Source: Branchiostoma floridae (lineage: Eukaryota; Chordata; Leptocardii; Amphioxiformes; Branchiostomatidae). Taken from it: 33,423 nt of DNA. The notes beneath the pieces are model-generated. The model saw nothing but the letters and a program-made list of their open reading frames with translations, had not been told where the DNA came from and ran no database searches. Location: contig NC_049985.1 of the NCBI RefSeq assembly GCF_000003815.2, positions 17,388,856-17,422,278 of the forward strand, in the 5' to 3' direction. Positions 27,501-33,423 of this stretch are shown here, in pieces. Each line of letters starts with the position of its first letter. The first letter of the stretch is position 1. Made by a program: the position numbers and the translations under genes.

Positions 27501-28385
27501 TTATTTGAATTTCTTTGAATATTTTAGAAACATTTTGAAAGTAACTGTACAAAAATATCTTTATTTAGAATAATTGTGAAACCTCTCTGTGATTATTTCA
27601 CATTTACAAATATTTACAAAAAATGGTAAATCTGGCCAAATGGTTAAATTAGTTTATTGCCCCCATAAAAGTAAGCCCTATTGTTGCATCTGTATATTTT
27701 TAGATTTCACTGCTGGGCACTGGTGGATCCTTTGTGGTGGGCCATTGTTGCATGGCACCCAACCATACTTTGCAAGGATGTGTGAATTGCTATCTTCCCA
27801 GCCCACCGAACCATTTACAAAAAATGGTAGAAAATGGTAAATAATGGTAGAATGCTGTTATCATTATTTAGAAACCATTAGAAGTATCCAATTCCACACC
27901 ATGAATATTTCCAAAGTTTTACAGGACCAGGGAAATATTTATAAAGTTGAAACAGTGTTAAAAATATTTCTGAAGTATCAAATGTCCTAGACATATAATT
28001 ACAAAACTTTAAAATCAATTCTAAACAATGGCAACAAACATCCGCATGGTGTCTTGGAATGGACTCTAGTCGTATATACATGTATTGTCCAGCAGCGTGA
28101 AATAGGGAGGTTGAATGGTGTTAGATGTTTTAAGAATACGGCTCACACGTGACTGAGTCTATATCCCCCCATCACGGTTCATGATTGTGTGTTTCCCCAC
28201 CCCCAGCTGACGACTCCGTGGTGCTGTGGTCGGTGATCGCGTGTGTGCTGGGCGTGGCGTACCCCGCTCTCTGTGGCCTGGCCGTGTGCTTCTGGTGCGC
28301 GCGGCGGCGCAGAAGGGCCAAGACAGCCGCCGACTCACCCGGAGGTTTCGGTGGGAACATCAACATGGGCTTCGTGAAAAATTAG
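18443..28385 (+). CDS. CAP (SCP)-FN3-ZP transmembrane protein, 13 visible exons, 5' end missing
   Basis: Exons: 18443-18577, 19086-19325, 21100-21209, 21849-21940, 22795-22924, 24026-24165, 24749-24930, 25275-25435, 25744-25846, 26070-26209, 26358-26451, 26765-26945, 28207-28385 (stop included). All introns are GT-AG, all phases match, and the total is 1887 nt, exactly 629 codons. Predicted order: basic cleavage site (RVKR) at about residue 14, CAP domain about 18-165, short Cys-rich hinge, one FN3 about 196-282, ZP-N about 285-395, ZP-C about 397-535, basic cleavage site (RRRRSR) in the ZP tail, TM helix about 574-597, cytoplasmic tail of about 30 residues. ZP modules polymerise extracellular proteins after cleavage, so the likely product is a secreted, filament-forming coat protein carrying CAP and FN3 domains; this role is inferred. 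An in-frame stop at 18347 and no upstream ATG mean that a signal peptide exon is missing. Most introns carry junction-derived repeats. Confidence 0.9.
19086..19325 (+). CDS. Exon 2: CAP domain core
   Basis: Acceptor ccccag, donor gtaagg, phase 0 at both ends. Encodes FWDERLAFKAQTYSAKC, GEGFATAGESLYAS, then SWRAEGVQYDF and CADGADCSRYTQ. This is the CAP core, with the AGESLY form of the GENLY motif. The two tetrad histidines of CRISP-like CAP proteins are absent: the position after AKC reads RYRP, and the GHYTQ position reads SRYTQ. Confidence 0.88.
19326..19952 (+). repeat. Intronic array with three partial copies of exon 2
   Basis: The last 87 bp of exon 2 (from the codons for VASW to the terminal CAG) recur at 19414-19500, 19633-19719 and 19808-19894. 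Each is preceded by acacag and followed by a GTA donor (gtaagg, gtacgg, gtaagg), and they are separated by roughly 20-bp repeats of ggtgcacacaggtaagggtt. Copy 2 has TGG changed to TAG; copies 1 and 3 are open. Each copy is 29 codons long in phase 0. Confidence 0.9.
19953..20534 (-). mobile_element. Non-autonomous mariner-like element
   Basis: The 578-bp element (19955-20532) has perfect 34-bp terminal inverted repeats (19955-19988 and 20499-20532, starting cgaggggcgttcaagaag) and TA target duplications at 19953-19954 and 20533-20534. The minus-strand ORF 20370-20050 encodes a mariner-type N-terminal helix-turn-helix (RAVIRFLYLKGRTPKETFDE, SYDLVKRW, FKQGRKSVETAPRPGRPSSA) and then leaves the family after about 80 residues. 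The DDD catalytic domain has been deleted, so the element cannot make active transposase. Confidence 0.93.
20535..20885 (+). repeat. Continuation of the intron-2 short tandem repeat
   Basis: Degenerate copies of ggtgcacacaggtaagggtt and ggtacacacaggtaaggg continue to the right of the mariner element, which therefore landed inside an existing array. From 20886 to 21099 the intron shows nothing further. Confidence 0.8.
21100..21209 (+). CDS. Exon 3: CAP signature 1 and 2
   Basis: Acceptor tctccag, donor gtaagt, entering in phase 0 and leaving in phase 2. Encodes LVWATSYKVGCGWTVCPSL and FFLVCNYGPE. Joined to exon 2 it gives YTQLVWATSYKVGCG, the classic CAP signature, followed by VCNYGP. Confidence 0.95.
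21190..21628 (+). repeat. Minisatellite spanning the exon 3 donor, real site plus 8 copies
   Basis: Units of 44 or 49 bp each contain the last bases of exon 3 (aactatggacccga), then the donor gtaagtacggg and gcgtcctgaaagttctgg. Copies begin near 21249, 21298, 21341, 21391, 21439, 21484, 21533 and 21582. All retain the donor. Confidence 0.95.
21849..21940 (+). CDS. Exon 4: CAP C-terminal segment and Cys-rich hinge
   Basis: Acceptor gtttccag, donor gtaagt, entering in phase 2 and leaving in phase 1. Encodes GNTGGGRPYVSGTECSRC then AFGNVCTDDGLC. GNxxGxxPY completes the second CAP signature; the four Cys form the usual short hinge that closes CAP domains. Confidence 0.93.
21920..22220 (+). repeat. 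Minisatellite spanning the exon 4 donor, real site plus 5 copies
   Basis: Units of about 52-57 bp contain the end of exon 4 (gacgggctctgta) with the donor gtaagttata and ccttctaccttcagtaatgt. Copies lie near 21975, 22030, 22083, 22137 and 22187. From 22221 to 22794 the intron holds nothing I recognise. Confidence 0.93.
22795..22924 (+). CDS. Exon 5: first half of FN3
   Basis: Acceptor gctccag, donor gtaagg, entering in phase 1 and leaving in phase 2. Encodes APEDLTITDVTFSSLSVSW then STSMVSNYVLTYVRQGGRE. This is the A-to-C strand region of an FN3 domain (P..L.V.......V.W and Y.V.Y). Confidence 0.92.
22880..23655 (+). repeat. Minisatellite spanning the exon 5 donor, real site plus about 17 copies
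   Basis: Units of 36-56 bp are built from the end of exon 5 (cggcaagggggcagggagag), the donor gtaaggac and tacgtacgcacgtacgc. Nearly all keep an intact GTAAGG; one copy near 23230 has gttaag. It is the longest of the junction arrays. Confidence 0.95.
24026..24165 (+). CDS. Exon 6: second half of FN3
   Basis: Acceptor cctcag, donor gtaata, entering in phase 2 and leaving in phase 1. Encodes REVIPAPGPRATSATIGDLF and AGTDYVITLKAAGILMESLP. This is the FN3 E-to-G region (ATIGDLFAGTDYVITLKA matches the L.P.T.Y...V.A pattern). Confidence 0.9.
24150..24222 (+). repeat. Single duplication of the exon 6 donor
   Basis: The exon end ctgacgcaagctacag plus gtaataacc is followed about 54 bp later by atgacgcgggctacag plus gttaaagcc. 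It looks like an early or decayed two-copy version of the other junction arrays. Confidence 0.7.
24256..24762 (+). repeat. Minisatellite spanning the exon 7 acceptor, about 9 decoys plus real site
   Basis: Units of about 40-60 bp contain cgttacgttacag followed by the first bases of exon 7 (agtctgtgattgt and gaatgtgaactg). Decoys lie near 24258, 24369, 24409, 24447, 24488, 24529, 24569, 24634 and 24681; the real acceptor ends at 24748. Here the 3' splice site rather than the donor was amplified. Confidence 0.9.
24749..24930 (+). CDS. Exon 7: ZP-N, first three cysteines
   Basis: Acceptor gttacag, donor gtcaga, entering in phase 1 and leaving in phase 0. Encodes ESVIVNVDCDSTSMGVQIPL, RVRLSDPQCRG and RTDLTDCGTTSQ. 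VxCxxxxMxVxIP, the DPxC and the DCGT motif are hallmarks of ZP-N. Confidence 0.95.
24900..25128 (+). repeat. Tandem repeat spanning the exon 7 donor, 3 clear copies
   Basis: Units of 65-70 bp contain gcgggacaacttcacag, the donor gtcagaacc or gtcaaaacc, then gttattcagtatcacacttt. They start near 24906, 24974 and 25039, with a decayed fourth at 25105 (ggaacaacctcag). The remainder to 25274 is unremarkable. Confidence 0.9.
25275..25435 (+). CDS. Exon 8: end of ZP-N and linker
   Basis: Acceptor acccag, donor gtgtgc, entering in phase 0 and leaving in phase 2. Encodes SDVIAFTNELIIDASSGQEV, SWPISCNFLVADWVGF and LLFEIPKP. ITNELI..., then I.C.F supplies the fourth ZP-N cysteine. Confidence 0.94.
25744..25846 (+). 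CDS. Exon 9: ZP linker / start of ZP-C
   Basis: Acceptor ttccgtag, donor gtaagg, entering in phase 2 and leaving in phase 0. Encodes LQVEDGEHKFNFNMHVFKSE and PFRTSDYPIS. A second AG eight bases further (ctgcag) would break the frame, so the first is chosen. F.M.ly.d..F...y fits the opening strand of ZP-C. Confidence 0.85.
26070..26209 (+). CDS. Exon 10: ZP-C core
   Basis: Acceptor cgcccag, donor gtaggt, entering in phase 0 and leaving in phase 2. Encodes WEPLYFGLFVDTSLPGYVMF and AETCFATPTPDPEATPRYSI. LYFGLFV and CFATPTPDP.....Y.II.DG are conserved ZP-C motifs including its first cysteine. Confidence 0.95.
26358..26451 (+). CDS. Exon 11: ZP-C continued
   Basis: Acceptor cttgcag, donor gtgagt, entering in phase 2 and leaving in phase 0. 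Encodes the DGC cysteine, VDESLTVYD, and FQFSIASTQFQAES. The F.F..F.F pattern precedes the last ZP-C strands. A poly-G tract and (TGTC)n follow in the intron. Confidence 0.93.
26685..26785 (+). repeat. Duplication of the exon 12 acceptor within a GTT-rich tract
   Basis: gtttacagctgtacgtacaa at about 26688 mirrors the real junction gtttacag/gtgtacgtacac at 26757-26776, about 70 bp apart, with (GTT)n sequence between. This is an acceptor-spanning duplication with one decoy. Confidence 0.8.
26765..26945 (+). CDS. Exon 12: end of ZP-C and cleavage site
   Basis: Acceptor tttacag, donor gtgagc, entering in phase 0 and leaving in phase 1. Encodes VYVHCRMIVCMEDDSGSRC and AQGC, the last ZP-C cysteines, then RNRRRRSRDGGEDRR with a consensus furin-type site, and GPILIVHEK, a short hydrophobic patch like the external patch that holds ZP precursors unpolymerised. 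Confidence 0.95.
26946..27055 (+). repeat. 20-21 bp tandem repeat starting at the exon 12 donor
   Basis: Five units of gtcacttccgggcgcct type begin six bases after the exon. The unit may include the donor GTGAGC itself (second unit starts gtgtgtcac), but exon sequence is not repeated, so it is less clear than the others. Confidence 0.8.
27240..27332 (+). mobile_element. SINE fragment, second copy
   Basis: A B-box-like gtttgactcctgg is followed by gtgtccttgggaaattgact and cactccatccagg, matching the body of the SINE at 17340-17500. It is truncated at both ends. Confidence 0.45.
27369..28068. mobile_element. TIR element (MITE-like) in the last intron
   Basis: A perfect 24-bp inverted repeat (27369-27392 and 28045-28068, beginning tagagtccattccaagacac) bounds about 700 bp of AT-rich sequence without a transposase ORF. 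The outer TA may be a TA target duplication, giving 22-bp TIRs. Internal repeats of ttacaaaaaatggta occur at 27613 and 27815. Superfamily not determined. Confidence 0.75.
28207..28385 (+). CDS. Exon 13: transmembrane helix, tail and stop
   Basis: Acceptor cacccccag, phase 1. Encodes SVVLWSVIACVLGVAYPALC and GLAVCFWCARRRRRAK, a single membrane helix followed by a basic stop-transfer, then a Gly-rich tail ending NMGFVKN and TAG at 28383-28385. Confidence 0.95.
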
Positions 28386-30060
28386 TGGGACAGGAGACAA
28401 AGAATTTGGATTTTTGTGAAAAAACTATAAGTAATGATCTACTTATTGAAACTTAGACCCCCCCCCCCTCCATGTGAGGCATGAGTCAGTTAGAGAGGTA
28501 CGACACATTCTGTCTACCGCCAATTACATCGCATGTACCAAAAACTAGCAAGGAAGATTCGATTTTGACTATGTGATAGTGATCAACAAATATGGCCGGA
28601 GCTCACACACTGTGGCCCTTGTCATCTGTAGGGTTTCGGTACATGACGCAGACTGTTCTGTATAATAGAGTCTGGCCCTTCCCACACTGTCGTGTATAGT
28701 ACATGAACCCAAGCCCCAGCTTGTTTCTAATGTGAAGTTCAGGGCTGTCAAACTGGAGGAAGTCCCGAGAATGAGCTTGTGCATGCGCAGGAATGCCAGC
28801 CTCAGACCCTTGCACGCATGACTAGCCGAGGAAATAGCTGTTATGTTTGTGCATTTTGAGGACTCCTTTTATGTAAAACATTTATTTGATTACTCGCACT
28901 GTCATCACGCTTTTCTAACACGCCATGTACATTATTTTACGGATAGCCATAACGAAAGATCTTTTGTTGTTATTAAGGTATATCTAATAACGTCCTTACT
29001 AATGGGGCTGTTTCTCGTGTACACATGTTCATCAAGTCCGCATGAGTTCCACATTGACAGTTTTTTTTCTAATTTATTCAACATCAAAGTACAGAACAGG
29101 ACAGAGAGGTAATACACTCTAGCAGAACGCTAATATTCACATCACCTCTCATTGACAGTTGTTGACCTAGGTAAATTTCGTGGGTAAAGGGAATAACTTT
29201 TTTTTTTTAAATTTCACCCACCGTTAAGCAGACCGCATATCGAACTGAAACTTTGAAAAGGAAATACGGAACTCTAACTGACGTGATCTATATGTGCATG
29301 TACAAGTGCATGTACGGCCCCATCAAATCATCTATTCACGTAATACATCGGACATTTTGTCTTTAAAAACCTGAAAATCTACTTCTCCGGGAACAGTAGA
29401 ATGATTTCGGTGGGTATTCGAACGTTCTTCGCATCTTGGACAGTTATTAAGTTATTAAACTGTGTTAATCTACTCAATGTGCACGAGTCTTTCATGTCAT
29501 ATTCCATCCGGCCGCAAGAGGGCTCCCAGCACTAATGCTTGTCACATAAACCGTCATGGGAAAGAGATGGCCGTGTGTTTGTGTTGTGTGTGTGTGTGGG
29601 GGGGGGGGGGGGCATTCGTCCCCACCTTCATAAATTCGAAACTCCTTACTGTACGATCAAAAAATTTGCAGTGGGTGGTGTGCTTTTTAAGTTTTATTAC
29701 TCATGAAATTTTTATATCATTATGACGCAATTGTGACAATTGATTTTATTGGCTAAAACACTACAATATTAAGATTAATAAACTTTATTGCAATGTGGGC
29801 TAATCGCAGGTAACATGAGCGATTCAAACAGATAAACAGTGAAAGGTTTCTTATCAATATTCAAATGAATTTTTGGTAATGTAATTGAATACCAAGTAGT
29901 GATCCGAGTGAAAATAAGCTGCTTATGTCCATCGTCATGATATGGTCCGCCATCTTTTACCAATTACATCACTACATTAGCATAAATCATCAAAACTTGA
30001 CCAGTCTCTGGCAACCATGCTCCGTGAGTTTCAAGAGCATGGTGCCATGTTAGGGCACCT
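28386..30060. other. 3' UTR and downstream intergenic DNA
   Basis: The 3' UTR of the ZP gene begins here; no convincing poly(A) signal is visible close by (the first AATAAA I see is at about 29775, in a stretch that also resembles a minus-strand LINE 3' end, gcccacattgcaataaag on the minus strand). A C-run at 28459 and a GT/poly-G run at 29580-29612 are simple repeats. No gene is supported. Confidence 0.4.
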
Positions 30061-30061
30061 T

Positions 30062-30155
30062 CCGTTATGTTTGATGATGGCACCCAACATTATTTAGTAT
30101 TGCTGCCTGGGATGCCCTTAGTATTGTCTTTTTTTTTGCAATATTCAAAAAAGAT
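30062..30155 (+). repeat. LINE 3'-end fragment, second copy
   Basis: Matches the last 95 bp of the decayed LINE at 16340-16755: gtttgatgat, then agtattgctgcctgggat vs agcattgctgcctgggat, then ttgcaatattcaaaaaagatag vs ttgcaacttcaataaaaatag in the same order. Confidence 0.6.
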
Positions 30156-32139
30156 AGATAAAAACATACACAAAGAGAGAGATAAAGGTAGAGAAAGAGG
30201 GAGATAAAATTTATTTAAAAAATAGGAAGAACCATCGGATGTTTAGTATACATTAGCATTTCCAGACTTTGCGTTACAATTCGCCTCCGCAGCCAATCTC
30301 TAAACAGATCTATCGGGACAAAAGCTGCATCCAAAGGTTGAACAGTGTCCAAATACCGAAGTGTACTCGGATGGTTCTGCTTGGAAACGACTCCACATCA
30401 AGAACAAAGAAGATACAAAGTTAGCGAAGCTCAGACGTTTTACGAGTTGCACTGAGACAAATTATCTGGCGCTTTGGTAAACGGATATACGTCATAGATC
30501 CTGCTTTGACATGAAAAGCAGCAGAGCCCTTCAGTATCAATTAACCCGTGTATCAAATTACGGTTCCTCAGCTCAGTAAACAAACGGAAAGGAGCGTAGA
30601 CGTTACGTAAGGGCTGATTGCGACATCGCGTGTAGCAAATGTTTATGTCTAGTGGTTCGTCTGAAGAGCCGTCGCTTATTTCCGCCCTGTGCGCGGTAGT
30701 CGCCTTTGAAAATGGTCGCCCGGGATTCTAAAATGGTCTTCATGAAAGTTTGATAGAATCAATTTTGTATCACAAGTATATCTACGACTCCTTAGCAGAG
30801 TAGATAACATTAACATGCAGAGCGCAAACGTGACGTAAAAGGTCTTTGTTATATGATTAAATAAAACCATGTTACATCACCTATGTAAGTCTTAGAGACT
30901 TGTAAAATTACTGTGTGCGTACTTCCGTATTATGGTAAAACTGTAAGCGAAACAGAAAAAAAATGATCAATTGTCGACAATTGAACGGAATGGGAAACAA
31001 AGTCGCGATGTAGAAATACCGCCATGCAGGTTTGAGTATCAGTGCCCGAGCTCTTCCCGCGCGGTCTCCGCACGGTTGTAATATGATACATTCAATTAGA
31101 CCGTGAGTCGTTCATATACCTCACTTAACGGTTCTATTCTGACACGGGTCACGGCCTGCCCTGGGGCACTTGGGTTCCATCACTGTCGGAATAACACAGA
31201 CCACAAATCGCGTCGGGCGAGTTAGGTTCAATTTTGGCGTGTCAGATACTCTCGGCCCTGGGTAACTATCTCTCAGCTGACAGGCGAGGTGACAGCTCGA
31301 GACTCTTAAACTGCAGAAAGAGCCACGCTAAAAAGGAGATGGGCTGATACTAGCCTCACATTCGTCTGCAGTAGATTCTAATCAGAAGAGAGCGAACTCT
31401 GCTGCGGTATTTTGTACGTCACGGCTGCATCCTCCTGCACGCGCCTCGCGCCTGAACTGATCCATTAAAAGATGAGAAATGTTTGACGGTGAACTTCACG
31501 CGAAGAAGCCATTATCACCCTAGGCTGTAATGTGATAAGTTTGCTTAGTCCAGAGGCCCCATACAGAATAGGGCTGTGGGTAATATCCATGAACATGTCA
31601 CGGCCGCTTTGACGGTATTCGCAATACACACCGTGACGAGTCTGCGTGGGGAAACTGGAGGACTGGCACTGAAATCTCCAAGCTTGACATAACATGACGT
31701 ATGCGACTGCGCCTTTTGACAAAACATGACGTTTATTTGAAACAAAACGTGACGTCTGCGCTTTACAGATGCATGTGCTATCCATGTGCACATGCAAAGC
31801 AACAGGGACATTTATCCCCACATCATGCCCAAACGGATTTCTGCCGTAAAGCACGGCTTTATCCCGCACCTTAGTGGTTTGTTCCACTGGCTGGCGGAAT
31901 TCTAATCAGTTTGCAGCCGCTGGAGCCGGCAGATTATCACCTGTAGAGAAGACGGCTCGCGATGTCTGGCTCATGGGGAAGTGAAAGTGCCTGGCTTGCT
32001 GAGGGAAAGTGAAAGTGCCGGTAATTGGAGACGTGACTAATTGGCAGTCGGCAGGGCGTCCACAGCGATCGATCATCAGGACCAACTTCTCCCCGAGACG
32101 TGTCAAAAAGTTTTACCATGAGAATACTCCGGACATTTC
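30156..32139. other. Unrecognised intergenic DNA
   Basis: I see no exon series, RNA gene or known repeat. A 140-codon minus ORF at 31465-31887 has no recognisable domain or splice context. Confidence 0.35.
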
Positions 32140-32380
<241 letters not shown>

Positions 32381-33423
32381 ATGCTAAGGCTGATGTGCTC
32401 GAATTTAAGTATTCACCGAGACTCCTTCAGAAGGTTTACAGCCTGTAGTCACTCACAATACTTTTTCTGTAAGGCTCGGTATTTCTGATTTGATCGTCCT
32501 CTCTCCCGTGTTCAAAGTGAGCTTATTGCTTAGAACTTTGATTCAAAGCTTGAATGCGGAATAATCTATATGCCGGAAGACAGAGTGGTCGGTCTAAATC
32601 TTAAAGGCAGAATAATTCACATCCTTGAGGGTGGTATAGTTTACGCTGTTCTCAGCGGTAGGTTGTAAGAGCTAAACATGGTGATTAAGGTTAGTTGAAA
32701 TATCCAGGCCAGGCCGTAACTATTTCCTGCTCTTCACGTCTCCTGCCCGGAGGTGTGTCCGCGGGAGATGAAGGCGGGAAGATAACGGTAATCACCGCCG
32801 CAGGAGACAGTCTGGAAGTGCCCCAATTTTCCCGCCGCCCCGGGAGCTGCCCTGATGGGCCCGGCACTGAGATCAATCAGGACTGGACGACTTTGAAGAT
32901 GTGGCGTCAGTACAGAAAGGCTGCGCGTCTCCATAGCCTGAGTACCATGTGATTACCACTGGGACCCCTTCTAATTACGGTAGTTATCGGACGGTACCAA
33001 GATACGGTTCTAACGCAAGGGGAAAACGGTCACGAGTCGACGATAAAGTTAATACATGAAAAATCATCAACAAGCTTGTTAAGAACGCCACCAATGTCTT
33101 TTAAATGCAGAAATAGTAAATAAGATCTAAGATAAAAGAATAAGATATACAAGAAACACAGACATTTCTTAACATCAAACTTCCGTACCTCACCTCAAAA
33201 CAGCGAGGAAAACATGACGTCAGTGAAAAAAATATTTCTTTTTTACATTTTTTTCTAAAACGAGGCGTAAACTGAAGGTATTTGTCTCAAGCACATAATC
33301 TAAAACTCGTCACAGCAGTGCCAAATTTGACCATGCCCCCCCCCCCCCACACACACACACACAGACGTCAGAGCAGTGCCAAATGTGACCGTGAACCTCC
33401 CCCCCCACCCCCCCCCACAAACA
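32381..33423. other. Unrecognised intergenic DNA with terminal C/CA-rich repeat
   Basis: No gene is supported. 33308-33352 and 33370-33420 are two related copies of a segment (cagagcagtgccaaatgtga or similar followed by poly-C and CA). Confidence 0.4.

Noticed and set aside
31465-31887. 140-codon minus-strand ORF
   Set aside because: No domain, signal or splice context; length is compatible with chance in this composition.

Overview
The window looks like nuclear DNA from an invertebrate chordate, most probably amphioxus (Branchiostoma). The evidence is: intron-containing genes with GT/AG junctions, tandem membrane LRR receptors of an amphioxus-like style, abundant 5'-truncated non-LTR retrotransposons, and many minisatellites that straddle exon-intron junctions. 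No database could be searched, so the species is an inference. Three runs of N (948-1227, 10629-10728, 17972-18071) break the assembly.

Left half (about 640-15,300): a tandem duplication of a minus-strand gene for a type I membrane protein (signal peptide, LRRNT, LRRs, LRRCT, Ser/Thr-rich stalk, TM helix, long repetitive cytoplasmic tail). Copy 1 (4511 to 2394) has seven LRRs. Copy 2 (12273 to 9830) has four LRRs and is split by a gap whose two flanks are the same 91-92 bp. Both tails are built from a roughly 37-residue repeat carrying YED[I/V] tyrosine motifs plus one NPMY motif. The duplicated unit includes the 3' flank, the 5' UTR and a conserved upstream splice donor on the minus strand. 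In copy 1 a LINE fragment (1687-2400, 11-bp target duplication) landed inside the tail coding sequence. It created a new stop and orphaned the last part of the tail (1675-1354). That LINE carries its own nested insertion. A second LINE (6405-6895, 12-bp target duplication) lies in copy 1 only, and a CR1-like LINE (13767-14425) lies upstream of copy 2.

Middle (15,300-18,070): microsatellite DNA, a decayed LINE, a probable tRNA-derived SINE, and otherwise featureless sequence.

Right half (18,443-28,385, plus strand): a thirteen-exon gene whose exon phases all agree (1887 nt from 18443 to the stop, 628 codons plus stop; the 5' end with the signal peptide is missing). It encodes a basic cleavage site, a CAP/SCP domain, a Cys-rich hinge, one FN3 domain, a complete ZP domain with a basic cleavage site, a TM helix and a short tail. 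At least eight of its splice junctions have been duplicated or amplified into tandem arrays that carry exon-end sequence plus the splice site, leaving rows of decoy donors or acceptors next to the real ones. This is the most striking signal in the window. A short mariner-like element lies inside one of these introns and a TIR element inside another.

The last 5 kb (28,386-33,423) holds no gene I can support, only repeat-family traces and microsatellites.
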